Assembly (NCBI GenBank): GCA_913055875.1
Contig: CAJXJY010000001.1
Location: 1 to 64,000, forward strand
Direction of reading: 5' to 3'
From: an uncultured Altererythrobacter sp.
GTDB taxonomy: Bacteria > Pseudomonadota > Alphaproteobacteria > Sphingomonadales > Sphingomonadaceae
Length of the DNA stretch: 64,000 nt
Made by a program: the position numbers and the translations under genes. The notes under the pieces are model-generated. The model was not told the DNA's origin. It saw only the letters and a program-made list of their open reading frames with translations, and did no database searches. Numbering within the stretch: position 1 is the first letter of the stretch; the number at the start of each line of letters is the position of its first letter. Below are positions 24,434 to 33,143 of the stretch, piece by piece.

Positions 24434-25723
24434 ATGAAGCTGCTCTATATCGGCGACAACAGCGACAGCCTCAATCTCGGCTGCCGCGCGACGAGCATAG
24501 CGTTGCGACAATTGGCCGAGCAGCACGCCGAGCTGATCGGCCCGGTGCCGACGCGGATGATCCAGGCGCGCTGGCCGGTCTCGGACCGGATCGGCGATGC
24601 CGCCTACGGTCAACTCGCCAAACTGTTCAACCGCAACAAGGTGCGCGCGCTGCCGCTCGCCGGGCCGGCCATCGGCGCGGTTATGGACGCGCTCGGCACG
24701 CGCGATGCGATCACGCACGATCTCGCGCGCAACGCCGATGCGCTGATGCGCGCGCAGGCCTACAGCGCCGATGCACGCGCGCTGGTGCTATGGCTGGAAG
24801 AATGCGACGGCGCGCTCGTCAACGGCGAGGGCGATCTGATCTTCGGCACTCCGGCGCGCCAGCGGCTGCTGTTCATCCTCACGCTGTGCGACATGCTGCA
24901 GCAGCGCGGCAAGACACTTTTCTACCTCAACGCCATGGCCTCGCCCGCGCCGGGGCAGGATCCCGATGCCGAGACGCTGGCGGTCGCCGACGAGGTGCTG
25001 GCGCGCGCCGATGCCTTCGCGCTGCGCGATCCCGTCAGCCTCGATTTCGCACGCCAGCACCTTCCGCGCGCCGGAGCGAAGGCGGCGATGTTCCCGGATG
25101 CGGTCTTCGCTTGGGCCGAAGACCTGAACTCGGAAGAATTTCTCCGCCAGCGCGAGGTGGTGCAACGATTCCTCGCCGATCACGGCGTCGATCCCGCCGC
25201 GGGCTACATCCTGGTCGGCGGGAGTTCGCGCGCGGCCCACGACAAACCGCGCGCCGCCGCGGCCTTCCCCGGCCTCGTCGCAGCCTTGCGCGAATGCGGC
25301 CTGCCGGTCGTCCTCCAGCCCGCGTGCAACGGCGACTCCTTCCTCGAAGCCGTCGCGCGCGAGACCGGCGCGCCGCTGTTCCCGATCGCCTCGCCGATCC
25401 GCGCGCATGTCGCGCTGCTGGGCGAAGCGAGCCTCTATGTCAGCGGCCGCTGGCATCCGTCGATCATGGCCGCGCTGGGCGGCACGCCGTGCGTGTTCAT
25501 GGGCTCGAACTCGCACAAGATGATCGCGCTCCAGCACCAGCTCGGATACGCCGATCCGCACGAATACGATCCGTGGCCGAGCGCAGCGGACAGCGCCGCG
25601 ATGGCGGCTGAAGCGAGCGAGCTGCTCGCGCGCGGTGCCGCACTGCGTCGATCGATCCGCCAGCGGGCCGCCGTTCTCGGTGCAGAAGCGCGCAAATCGG
25701 TCGCTGCCCTGCAAACGGGATAG
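24434..25723 (+). CDS. Polysaccharide pyruvyl transferase family protein
   Basis: 429 residues. The PF04230 pattern is recognisable: LLYIGDNSDSLNLGCRATSIAL at the start, DGALVNGEGDLIFG, LNAMASPAPGQDPDA, AFALRDPVSLDFAR, then a GT-B-like C-terminal half with SGRWHPSIMAALGGTPCVFMGSNSHKM. Family members add pyruvate ketals to sugars of exopolysaccharides, or are related transferases. It lies 20 bases after neuB-like, so it may act on the same glycan. Convergent with the 25743 gene (20 bases between ends). Confidence 0.8.
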   Translation: MKLLYIGDNSDSLNLGCRATSIALRQLAEQHAELIGPVPTRMIQARWPVSDRIGDAAYGQLAKLFNRNKVRALPLAGPAIGAVMDALGTRDAITHDLARNADALMRAQAYSADARALVLWLEECDGALVNGEGDLIFGTPARQRLLFILTLCDMLQQRGKTLFYLNAMASPAPGQDPDAETLAVADEVLARADAFALRDPVSLDFARQHLPRAGAKAAMFPDAVFAWAEDLNSEEFLRQREVVQRFLADHGVDPAAGYILVGGSSRAAHDKPRAAAAFPGLVAALRECGLPVVLQPACNGDSFLEAVARETGAPLFPIASPIRAHVALLGEASLYVSGRWHPSIMAALGGTPCVFMGSNSHKMIALQHQLGYADPHEYDPWPSAADSAAMAAEASELLARGAALRRSIRQRAAVLGAEARKSVAALQTG

Positions 25724-25742
25724 GCCGCGGCAAGGCGTGCGT

Positions 25743-27308
25743 TCAATCCCGCAGGCCGAGTTCGCGTTCGATTCTCTCCAGATCGCCCGCTTCGCCCGGG
25801 CCGACCGCTTCCCACGTCTGCTCGAACAGGCGTTCGGCCTGCGCGCGATCCTGCAGGATCGCGACGGCATTGCGCAGGCTCGCGACGTCGTGCACCCGAA
25901 CGGGAAAGCGCGCCAGTACGTGCTCGGGTTCGATCGGAGCCATCGCGGCCATGACCGGTATCCGGCCCTGCTTGAGCATATCCACCGCGATACCCGACGG
26001 CGTGACGACGAGCGTTTCGTACTCGGCCGCTTCGCCGAACGGCATCGCGGGTTCGGGCCACAGCGTGAAGCCCGCCTCGGCCACAGCGCGCGAAACCGCC
26101 GCGCGCGTCTCTGCGTCGCGCCAGTAGAACACCGGATGCGGTTTCCATACGACGCTTCCGGGGTCTGCGCCTTCGCCAAGCGCCCACTCTCGTACCGTCT
26201 CGATCAGTGCGAGCTCGTGTGCGGGGCCGACCTCGGCGAAGGGCGCGTAGTCGGGATGGGTCAGATTAGTCATGACCACGCAGCCCGGCATCGGTCCGGT
26301 CCGGAATGCGGGCCGAGGCAGGGCGAAGGCCACGTTTCGGCGATAGTCGAGCGCGCGATCGTGCCACTCGCAATCGTATCGGCACAGGGTGACGCAAAGG
26401 TCCGACACCCCCTGGTAGCTGCGCCCGTCGCTGAGCCCGTGCATCCAGTGCACGCTGCGCGCCCCGCCCGCCTGCATCGCCCGCTCGAGCAGCACCGTGT
26501 CGGCACGCCCGGTGTGCCCGAACACCACCGCCTCGGCCCTTCTCTCGCCGTGCCGCCAGCGCCACGCGGAAGCGGTACCGATCAGGATGCGAAGCTGGAT
26601 CGCGAGAAGAGGGGCAAAACCCGGCTGGTATCCCGCCGCCAGCATCGCCGGCCCCGCCTGCCGGGCGATACGCAATCCCTCGCGCAGGCCGCCGATCGCC
26701 GCGCGCCAATCCCACGCCAGCGCAAATCCTCCCGTCCATCCGGCCTCGTCCAGCATCGCCCTGACCCGGCTTGCACTTACATGCGGGCGGCCCGCCAGCA
26801 CTAAGTCGGTCGAGGCAGGATCGCGCTGCGCCAGCGCCTTGCGCACATGCGCGGTGCGGTTCGCCGCTTCGGCGTGCAGCACCACGACTGTGCGCCCGCG
26901 CTGCCAAGCAAGGCGCGGCCAGCGCAGGCTGCGCAGCGCGAGGACAGCCAAGCCGATCAGCGCTGCGAGCGTGGCGAAGAACGACTTCGCCGCCACGCCC
27001 GTGCGGCGGCGGAACCGGCCCGCACGGCGCACGCCGGACCTTGCGAGAGCCTGTTCGACGGTAAACGCCAGCGTGCGCTCCGGGGCTACATTCGCCGCAG
27101 CAGGATCGCCGCGTTCGGCCACGACGTTCGCCCACACCTCGCTCTTCGCGAAGGCAAGACGCGCGCGGTTGCAGACAGTAAGCGTCAGTTCCTGCCGCCA
27201 CGCCAGATCGAACGGCTGCAAACGTTCTTCCATCGCCGCGATGGACCGGTCGACCTGCGTCTCCGAAAGCGGCAGCCTGGTCATGTGATCGCCTGTCGAG
27301 TTCGGCAT
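25743..27308 (-). CDS. Unrecognised 521-residue protein of the polysaccharide locus, GT-B-like C-terminal half
   Basis: The N-terminal ~110 residues are helical and basic, one hydrophobic stretch follows (about 112-130, SFFATLAALIGLAVLALRSL), and then a roughly 380-residue domain. That domain has alternating strands and helices: VVVLHAEAANRTAHVRKAL, SVHWMHGLSDGRSYQGV, VVWKPHPVFYWRD, YETLVVTPSGIAVDML. The last three look like the nucleotide-binding half of GT-B enzymes of the capsule/polysialyltransferase type, so a membrane-anchored glycosyltransferase is a guess. Start ATG 27308; 27284 is an alternative with its own AGGCG site. The only minus-strand gene between 17698 and 31662. Confidence 0.7.
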   Translation of the reverse strand: MPNSTGDHMTRLPLSETQVDRSIAAMEERLQPFDLAWRQELTLTVCNRARLAFAKSEVWANVVAERGDPAAANVAPERTLAFTVEQALARSGVRRAGRFRRRTGVAAKSFFATLAALIGLAVLALRSLRWPRLAWQRGRTVVVLHAEAANRTAHVRKALAQRDPASTDLVLAGRPHVSASRVRAMLDEAGWTGGFALAWDWRAAIGGLREGLRIARQAGPAMLAAGYQPGFAPLLAIQLRILIGTASAWRWRHGERRAEAVVFGHTGRADTVLLERAMQAGGARSVHWMHGLSDGRSYQGVSDLCVTLCRYDCEWHDRALDYRRNVAFALPRPAFRTGPMPGCVVMTNLTHPDYAPFAEVGPAHELALIETVREWALGEGADPGSVVWKPHPVFYWRDAETRAAVSRAVAEAGFTLWPEPAMPFGEAAEYETLVVTPSGIAVDMLKQGRIPVMAAMAPIEPEHVLARFPVRVHDVASLRNAVAILQDRAQAERLFEQTWEAVGPGEAGDLERIERELGLRD

Positions 27309-27488
27309 GGACGCCCCGTCGTGCCGCCCGCCGGCGGTACCGTGGAAATTGCTGCAGCGTCGCTAGCATGGCCCGGGCAAGGGCTTCAAACGCGAATGCC
27401 GTTGCCGGTTTGCGGAATCGAGGCTGGTCTTGGCGCGCCGCGCAGGTTACGCATCGGTGGGCCGCAACAGAATTTTCGCCGGAGCGCG

Positions 27489-28592
27489 ATGCTTCCCTAT
27501 TTCCTCATGATCGGGGTACCTGCAGTCGCCGCCCTGTATTCGTCGCGTTCGGCGCAGGCGTCGTTCTACCTGTTCGTGGTTTTCGTGATCTTCGTGGGTG
27601 TTATCGGGCTGCGATGGAATATCGGACCCGACTGGTTCGCCTACACCACCCACTTCAACCGCTACGAGAACATGACGGCGGCCGATATTCTGGCCGACGG
27701 CGAAGTCGGCTGGGGCATCGTGGTCAAGCTCGCAACGAGTTTCGGCTGGGGCATGACCGGGCTGACGCTGATGTCCGCGCTGGTCTTCACGTTCGGCGTG
27801 TGCGCGATTGCGCGCGCATGCCAGGAACCGATGATCGCAATGGTCGCGGCGGTACCCTATCTCTCTATCGCGGTGGCCATGAGCGGCATGCGGCAGGCGA
27901 TGGCCATGGGCGTCGTATTCCTCGTTCTCGCCCGTTGGTACCGGTGGCCGATGCTGTGGAAAATCCTCGGCATTCTCGTCGCCGCGAGCTTCCATTTCAG
28001 CGCGCTTGCCTTGTGGGCGGTCATCGTCCTCGAGGCCCGCCTTTCACTGGCCCAGCGCATTTTCGCCGCCACCGCCATCGGCGGCGCGGTCTCGTACCTG
28101 GCGCTGGCCGCCAGTTCGCGGCTCGACGAATATTCCACCAACTACATGGTGGGCGGCGCTGCGGCGAATGCACCGGGCGCGATATTTCATGTGCTGCTTA
28201 CCGCCGCACCGGCGCTGGTCTATTTCGTCGTTCGCCGCCGCTGGCTGACGGTATACGGCCGCCTCCCCGTGATCGACTGGTTCGCCGGGATCGGGGCTGT
28301 CGCGCTGCTGCTGGTATTCATCGCCCCGACCGCCACCGACAGGATGACGCTGTACTTTGCGGGCATCGCCCTCGTGATCCAGGCCAATCTGCCGCAAATC
28401 TGGCAGCGGCCGACAGAACAGGGTGCCGTGCGTATCGCACTGATCGTTCTGAACCTGATTGCCATGTCGGTGTTTCTCTTCGCCGGAAACAAATCCAGTT
28501 CATTTGTCCCCTATCAATCGATCTTTTCCGAGGGTATCGACCCTTCCGCCGGCGTTTATGTCCCTGACGAGTTTGACGATTTGGACTACTAG
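27489..28592 (+). CDS. EpsG/Wzy-like polysaccharide polymerase, first of a tandem pair
   Basis: 367 residues, about ten membrane helices. EpsG-family features: VIGLRWNIGPDWFAYTTHF near residue 40, PYLSIAVAMSGMRQAMAMG in the middle, and AASFHFSALAL. EpsG-type proteins are thought to polymerise lipid-linked repeat units at the outer face of the inner membrane. It begins at ATG 27489 with a ggagcg site. The stop TAG is directly followed by the ATG of a second, clearly homologous gene. A soluble acidic tail (YVPDEFDDLDY) is unique to this copy. Confidence 0.85.
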   Translation: MLPYFLMIGVPAVAALYSSRSAQASFYLFVVFVIFVGVIGLRWNIGPDWFAYTTHFNRYENMTAADILADGEVGWGIVVKLATSFGWGMTGLTLMSALVFTFGVCAIARACQEPMIAMVAAVPYLSIAVAMSGMRQAMAMGVVFLVLARWYRWPMLWKILGILVAASFHFSALALWAVIVLEARLSLAQRIFAATAIGGAVSYLALAASSRLDEYSTNYMVGGAAANAPGAIFHVLLTAAPALVYFVVRRRWLTVYGRLPVIDWFAGIGAVALLLVFIAPTATDRMTLYFAGIALVIQANLPQIWQRPTEQGAVRIALIVLNLIAMSVFLFAGNKSSSFVPYQSIFSEGIDPSAGVYVPDEFDDLDY

Positions 28593-29672
28593 ATGTTTCC
28601 CTATTTCATCATGATCGGCCTGCCGTCGCTGTTCGCGATCGCGGCGAGGCGGCCGCTGCAGGCGAGCATCCTGCTCGGGATCGTGTTCGTGCTGTTCCTA
28701 TCGGTGATCGGCCTGCGCTTCGAAATCGGACCCGACTGGTACAATTACTCGACCCATTTCGCACGCTACGAGACGATGCCGCTGGCCGCCATGATCGCCG
28801 ACGGCGAAATCGGCTGGGGCCTGCTCGTCCGGACGATCGACTTGCTCGGCGGAGGGATGACCACGCTCGTGTTCATCTCCGCTGTCGTCTATTGCATCGG
28901 GCTGTTCTCGCTCGCGCGGTCCTGCCAGGAACCCATGCTCGCGCTGGTCGCGGCGATCCCGTACCTGTCGATCGCCGTTGCCATGAGCGGGCTGCGCCAG
29001 GCGATGGCGATCGGGATCATCTTCTTCCTGCTCTCACGCTGGTACCGATGGGGCACTCCGGCCAAGCTCGCCGCGATCGTGGCCGCCGCGAGCTTCCACT
29101 TCAGCGCCCTTGCGCTGCTGCCGATCATCATTCTCGAGACGCGCATGACGCCGGTGCAGCGCATCGGGGGCGCGATCGTGGTCGGCGCGATCGTGACCTA
29201 TCTCGTCGGCACGGCGGGCTCCCGCATCGACGAATATGCCGGCAATTATCTCGGCGGCGAAGCGTCCAACGCCCCCGGCGCGGTTTTCCATGTCATGCTG
29301 ACGGCCGGCCCCGCGCTGGCTTACTTCTTCTTTCGCAGGCGGTGGATCAAGATCTACGGCAAGATACCGATTGTCGACTGGTTCGCGGCGATCGGTGCCT
29401 TCGCCATGATCCCGGTCTTCCTGTTCCCCACCGCGACCGACCGGATGACATTGTATTTCGCCGGGGTCGCCCTGATCATCCAGGCCAACCTCCCGCGGCT
29501 ATGGAAGGACTCGACCGAACAATTCCTCGTCCGCACCGCGATCGTGGTGCTGAACGTCGTCGCGATGGCAACCTTCCTGTTCGCGGGCAACAAGTCGACT
29601 TCGTTCGTGCCATACCAGTCGGTCTTCTCCGATGCGACGCTGACCGCTTCGCGGACGCACCCGAACCCCTGA
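28593..29672 (+). CDS. EpsG/Wzy-like polysaccharide polymerase, second of a tandem pair
   Basis: 359 residues, homologous along its full length to the preceding protein: both open with M-x-PYF-x-MIG, share GLR-x2-IGPDW and NYSTHF/AYTTHF, ADGE-x-GWG, PYLSIAVAMSG-x-RQAMA, and end in NKS-x-SFVPYQS-x-FS. By eye well over half of positions agree, so this is a tandem duplication. It begins immediately after the stop of copy 1 with no gap. Ends 2 bases before the acetyltransferase start. The two may polymerise with different linkages or form a heteromer; neither is shown by sequence. Confidence 0.86.
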   Translation: MFPYFIMIGLPSLFAIAARRPLQASILLGIVFVLFLSVIGLRFEIGPDWYNYSTHFARYETMPLAAMIADGEIGWGLLVRTIDLLGGGMTTLVFISAVVYCIGLFSLARSCQEPMLALVAAIPYLSIAVAMSGLRQAMAIGIIFFLLSRWYRWGTPAKLAAIVAAASFHFSALALLPIIILETRMTPVQRIGGAIVVGAIVTYLVGTAGSRIDEYAGNYLGGEASNAPGAVFHVMLTAGPALAYFFFRRRWIKIYGKIPIVDWFAAIGAFAMIPVFLFPTATDRMTLYFAGVALIIQANLPRLWKDSTEQFLVRTAIVVLNVVAMATFLFAGNKSTSFVPYQSVFSDATLTASRTHPNP

Positions 29673-29674
29673 CG

Positions 29675-30718
29675 ATGAGCGACCGCCAACCCGACATCAC
29701 CGTCCGCCCGGTGGCGGAAAACGACTTCGAGGGCCTGCGCGCGCTCTACGCCCGCGTGTGGCAGCGCACCCGCGACGAACGCTACGACCGGATGCGGTTC
29801 CAACGGACCATGGACGGCCTGCCCGCCGCCGCGGTCGCCGAAGTCGACGGCGACGTCGCGGGGTTCTTCACGCTGTGGCCGATGGAACTGACCGACGGCC
29901 ACGCGACCGTGCGCGGCGGCGAGGCGATGGACGTGATGACCGACGAGCGCCTGCGCGGCCGCGGCATCTTTCCGACGCTGGCGGCAAGGAGCGCCGAATT
30001 CGCCGCGGAACGCGGGATATCGGTGCTGTTCGGCGCGCCGAACGAGGCGATATTCAACGGCTACCTCAAGAAGCTCTCATGGTCCTCGCCGGGCTTCATC
30101 CGCAGCTATGTCCGTCCGCTGTCGCTGGCGGGCGCCGCGCCGCTCGGCGGCATGGCGAAACCGGTGCTGGGGCTCGGTATCAGCAACTCTCCGGCGGGTT
30201 TCGAGGTCAAGCGCGAGCGGCCTGCCGACGAAGCGCTCGAAACCTGCCTCGCGGCGAGCGAAGGCGCGTTGAAGAACCACACCGGCGGCGGCGTGTGGCG
30301 TATCCGGCGCACCCCCGCATGGTACGATTTCCGCTACCAGGCCGCGGGCCGCTTCGATTATCGCTGGGTCGCATTGTATCGCGACGGCGAACTCGCGGCC
30401 TTCGCCGTCTGGGCGATCGAACTCGACGAGGCCGGGCGGATGAAACGCGCCAACCTCAACGATATCGTCGGGATCGACCATCACGCGCAGAAAGCGGCCA
30501 TCCGCGTCGCCATGCACGATGCGGCACAGGCGGGCGCGAACTTCCTCCACGCCGTCGCGACCTTTCCCGGGCGCGCGCCGATGTTCCGCAAGCTCGGCTT
30601 CCTGTCGCTCAAGAAGACCCCGCTGATCGCCCGCACGCTCGACGCCGCATCGCATTCGGGCAACCCGTTTCTCGAAGACGGGTGGGACCTGATCGGTGGC
30701 GATTTCGACTTCACCTGA
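29675..30718 (+). CDS. GNAT-family acyltransferase of the polysaccharide locus
   Basis: 347 residues. The N-terminal half is a GNAT domain: ITVRPVAENDFEGLRALY at the start, AEVDGDVAGFFTLWPMEL, and the acyl-CoA pyrophosphate loop area DVMTDERLRGRGIFPTLAARS (RGRGIF). The second half repeats an acetyltransferase-like pattern (FDYRWVALYRDGELAAFAVW, AAIRVAMHDAAQAGANFLHAV), as in two-domain GNATs such as FemX-like or BcsL-type proteins. Likely adds an acetyl or other acyl group to a sugar amine in the exopolysaccharide; substrate not visible. It is 10 bases before the deacetylase. Confidence 0.8.
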   Translation: MSDRQPDITVRPVAENDFEGLRALYARVWQRTRDERYDRMRFQRTMDGLPAAAVAEVDGDVAGFFTLWPMELTDGHATVRGGEAMDVMTDERLRGRGIFPTLAARSAEFAAERGISVLFGAPNEAIFNGYLKKLSWSSPGFIRSYVRPLSLAGAAPLGGMAKPVLGLGISNSPAGFEVKRERPADEALETCLAASEGALKNHTGGGVWRIRRTPAWYDFRYQAAGRFDYRWVALYRDGELAAFAVWAIELDEAGRMKRANLNDIVGIDHHAQKAAIRVAMHDAAQAGANFLHAVATFPGRAPMFRKLGFLSLKKTPLIARTLDAASHSGNPFLEDGWDLIGGDFDFT

Positions 30719-30728
30719 TGGCGGCCCG

Positions 30729-31661
30729 ATGACTAGGAAAGGTACCTTCATCGTCTCGCTCGACTGCGAGGGCAAATGGGGGATGGCGGACCATCTGTCC
30801 GCCCGGCATCACGCGCATCTCAATCGCGAGGAACTGGTCGCGGCCTACCGCGCGCTGCTCGACCTGTTCCGCCGCTACGAGGTGCCCGCGAGCTTCGCCT
30901 TCGTCATGGCCTTCCTGCTGTCCGGGGACGAGCAGGCGGAAATGGCCGAACGGTTCGCCGACACCGATATCGAAGGCGCGAACTGGCTGACCGCCTTTCG
31001 CGAGGCGCAGGACACCGATGATCTTGCCGGATGGAGCCGCCCCGAACTGCTCGACATGGTTCGTGAGGGGGGCCAGAATGCAGGAACGCACGAGATCGCC
31101 TGCCACGGCTTTACCCACCTGCCGTTGGCAGAGAATCTGGTAGCACAGGCCGATGTCCGGCGCGAACTCACCGCCTGCGCCGAGGTCGCGCAGCGCAAGG
31201 GGCTGACGCTCGAAACCTTCGTCTATCCGCGCAACCTCGAGGGGTATCCCGAAGCGCTCGCCGAGGCGGGTTATGCCGGGTTCAGGGCGCACCCCAGGCG
31301 GCGTGGCAGGCTGGCGATGTTCGCTGCGGAACTGAACCCGTTCGACCGCGCACAACCTGCCTGCGCCGACGCGGCCGGGCTGACGGTCATCCCCTCGGGC
31401 GAGATGCTCAACTGGCAGAGCGGGCCGCGCAAGCTGGTCCCGCGCGCCGCGAGCCGGATGCGCTGGAAATCGCGCCTGTCCGACGCCGCGCGCAACGGGA
31501 GGGTCGCGCATGTCTGGCTCCATCCGCACAACATCATCGACGCGCCCGGCACGTTCGAGAGGCTCGAGGACATTCTCGCCGAGGCCGCGCGTCTGCGCGA
31601 CGCGGGGCGGCTGACGATGGAAACCCAGGCGCAATACTGCGCGCGGATGAGAGCGGGCTAG
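30729..31661 (+). CDS. Polysaccharide deacetylase (NodB-like)
   Basis: 310 residues. The NodB fold metal site is visible: SLDCEGKWGM at the N-terminus (Asp of the D-x motif) and THEIACHGFTHLPL near 130 (the two histidines), followed by VYPRNLEG and, near the end, WLHPHNII. Such enzymes remove N- or O-acetyl groups. There is no signal peptide, so it would act in the cytoplasm on a nucleotide sugar, lipid-linked intermediate, or similar. Paired with the acyltransferase just upstream, it may exchange one acyl group for another. Start ATG at 30729 was chosen; the upstream ATG would overlap the preceding gene. Confidence 0.85.
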   Translation: MTRKGTFIVSLDCEGKWGMADHLSARHHAHLNREELVAAYRALLDLFRRYEVPASFAFVMAFLLSGDEQAEMAERFADTDIEGANWLTAFREAQDTDDLAGWSRPELLDMVREGGQNAGTHEIACHGFTHLPLAENLVAQADVRRELTACAEVAQRKGLTLETFVYPRNLEGYPEALAEAGYAGFRAHPRRRGRLAMFAAELNPFDRAQPACADAAGLTVIPSGEMLNWQSGPRKLVPRAASRMRWKSRLSDAARNGRVAHVWLHPHNIIDAPGTFERLEDILAEAARLRDAGRLTMETQAQYCARMRAG

Positions 31662-31662
31662 A

Positions 31663-32379
31663 TCAGCCGATCCGGCGGCAGGCGAGCCCGGCAGATTCGA
31701 TCCGCCGCAGCACATCGCCGCCTGCGAGGCAATCGGCGATCACATCGCCGAGAATCCCGCGCTCCTTGAACGTCTTGGCGACATCGTGGCCGGTTTCGGG
31801 CACGAGCACATGCGTCTGGTTTTCGCCGCTCTTGAAATGCGACCAGTGCTCCTCGTCCTCGGCGCCGTTGAACGTGAAATAGCGCGCTCCGCCGGTGAAA
31901 TGCCGGGTCAGGTCGGGATAGTGCCATGCCTCGATCCGGTCGCGCCATTCGCGCCAGCGGGTTTCGCGCGGGACGATCCCGGGATGGACCGAGAATTGCG
32001 GCGCGAAGGCGATCGCGCTGGCGACGGGCAGGAAGCTGGTCGCCCAGATCGCCCCGAACGCGCCCATGCTGTTGCCGAGCGTCACCACCTCGCGCCCGTC
32101 GATCAGCGGTTCGAGCCGCCGCTGCAGGTCGGCCGGATCGATCCCGTTGAACCACGTCCGCCGCTTGTCGGTGACGAAGATCGAACTCCCGCCGATGCGC
32201 TGCGAGATGCCGACGAACTCCTCGGTCTGGACCCCGCCCATGCCGAGACCGACGCCGGTGAAGCACAGCACCGCGCGCGCACCCTCGCCTTTGCCGAGTC
32301 GCGCGATGCGCAGGTTGTCGTCGTCATGCACGATCTGCAGCGACTGCCGGCCGAACCGCCTTAGAAATTGCTTTATCAT
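31663..32379 (-). CDS. Alpha/beta-hydrolase-like protein in the polysaccharide locus
   Basis: 238 residues. VLCFTGVGLGMGG and TLGNSMGAFGAIW (the nucleophile elbow, Ser in G-N-S-M-G), FAPQFSVHPG, and VLVPETGHDVAKTF (a candidate His) suggest an alpha/beta-hydrolase. The start at 32379 has a perfect GGGAG site 5 bases upstream, which is itself inside an earlier ATG (32391). Minus strand, convergent with the deacetylase (1 base between stop codons) and divergent from the sulfotransferase. Possibly removes O-acyl groups of the glycan; this is inference. Confidence 0.72.
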   Translation of the reverse strand: MIKQFLRRFGRQSLQIVHDDDNLRIARLGKGEGARAVLCFTGVGLGMGGVQTEEFVGISQRIGGSSIFVTDKRRTWFNGIDPADLQRRLEPLIDGREVVTLGNSMGAFGAIWATSFLPVASAIAFAPQFSVHPGIVPRETRWREWRDRIEAWHYPDLTRHFTGGARYFTFNGAEDEEHWSHFKSGENQTHVLVPETGHDVAKTFKERGILGDVIADCLAGGDVLRRIESAGLACRRIG

Positions 32380-32496
32380 CAAGGCTCCCATAAGAGCACG
32401 CTGCGCTGCGGGCCAGCACTCTCCCTCCCCCTTTTGCGCCCCTGCGGCGCGTTGTCGACACCCCTATCGCCGCAGTCCTGCCATGAGAGACGAGCC

Positions 32497-33138
32497 TTGA
32501 TCATCTCGACCGAGAAGACATTCATTTTCGTGCATATCCCCAAGACGGCGGGGAAGAGCGTCACCGCGGCGCTCGACAGGCACGCCTCGCGCGGGCTCGC
32601 GCACCGGCGGACGATCCACGAGACGATGGCGGAATTCCATCGCCGGCAGCAGGACGAGACGGTGCGGCCCGGCCTGTTCCGCCGCCGCAAGCGGATCGAG
32701 CGCATGCCGCAGGGCTGGGACGACTATTTCAGCTTCGCCTTCGTCCGCAACCCGTGGGACCGAGTGGTGTCGATGTACTCGTTCTACCGGCGGATGGGCT
32801 ATCCCTGGATCGCCCACGTCGACACGTTCGAGCAATTCGTCGGCGACCTGGAAAGCGGAGCGCAATACCTGCTCGACATTCACGGCCCCCGCCCGCAGGT
32901 CGATTTCGTGACCGATTTCCGCGGCCGACAGATCGTCTCCTTCATCGGCCGGTTCGAGAATATCGCCGAGGATTTCGCCAAGATCTGCGACACGATCGGC
33001 GTCGGGTGCGACCTGCCGCGGCGCAACGTCTCCGAGCGTTCGGACTATACCGAATATTTCACCGGCGAACTGCGCGACACCGTGGGCGAGATCTACGCCG
33101 ACGATATCGCCATGTTCGGCTACAGCTACGGCGAGTGA
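32497..33138 (+). CDS. Sulfotransferase family 2-type protein
   Basis: 213 residues. The PAPS 5'-phosphosulfate loop FIFVHIPKTAGKSVTAAL opens the protein and the 3'-phosphate segment FSFAFVRNPWDRVVSMYSF follows near residue 85, with FIGRFENIAEDFAKIC toward the end; this is the carbohydrate sulfotransferase pattern (Sulfotransfer_2). Start TTG at 32497 with gagagac upstream; the only in-frame ATG is far upstream at 32368. It is followed 5 bases later by a glycosyltransferase, so it probably sulfates the polysaccharide made here. Confidence 0.85.
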   Translation: MIISTEKTFIFVHIPKTAGKSVTAALDRHASRGLAHRRTIHETMAEFHRRQQDETVRPGLFRRRKRIERMPQGWDDYFSFAFVRNPWDRVVSMYSFYRRMGYPWIAHVDTFEQFVGDLESGAQYLLDIHGPRPQVDFVTDFRGRQIVSFIGRFENIAEDFAKICDTIGVGCDLPRRNVSERSDYTEYFTGELRDTVGEIYADDIAMFGYSYGE

Positions 33139-33143
33139 TCCGG

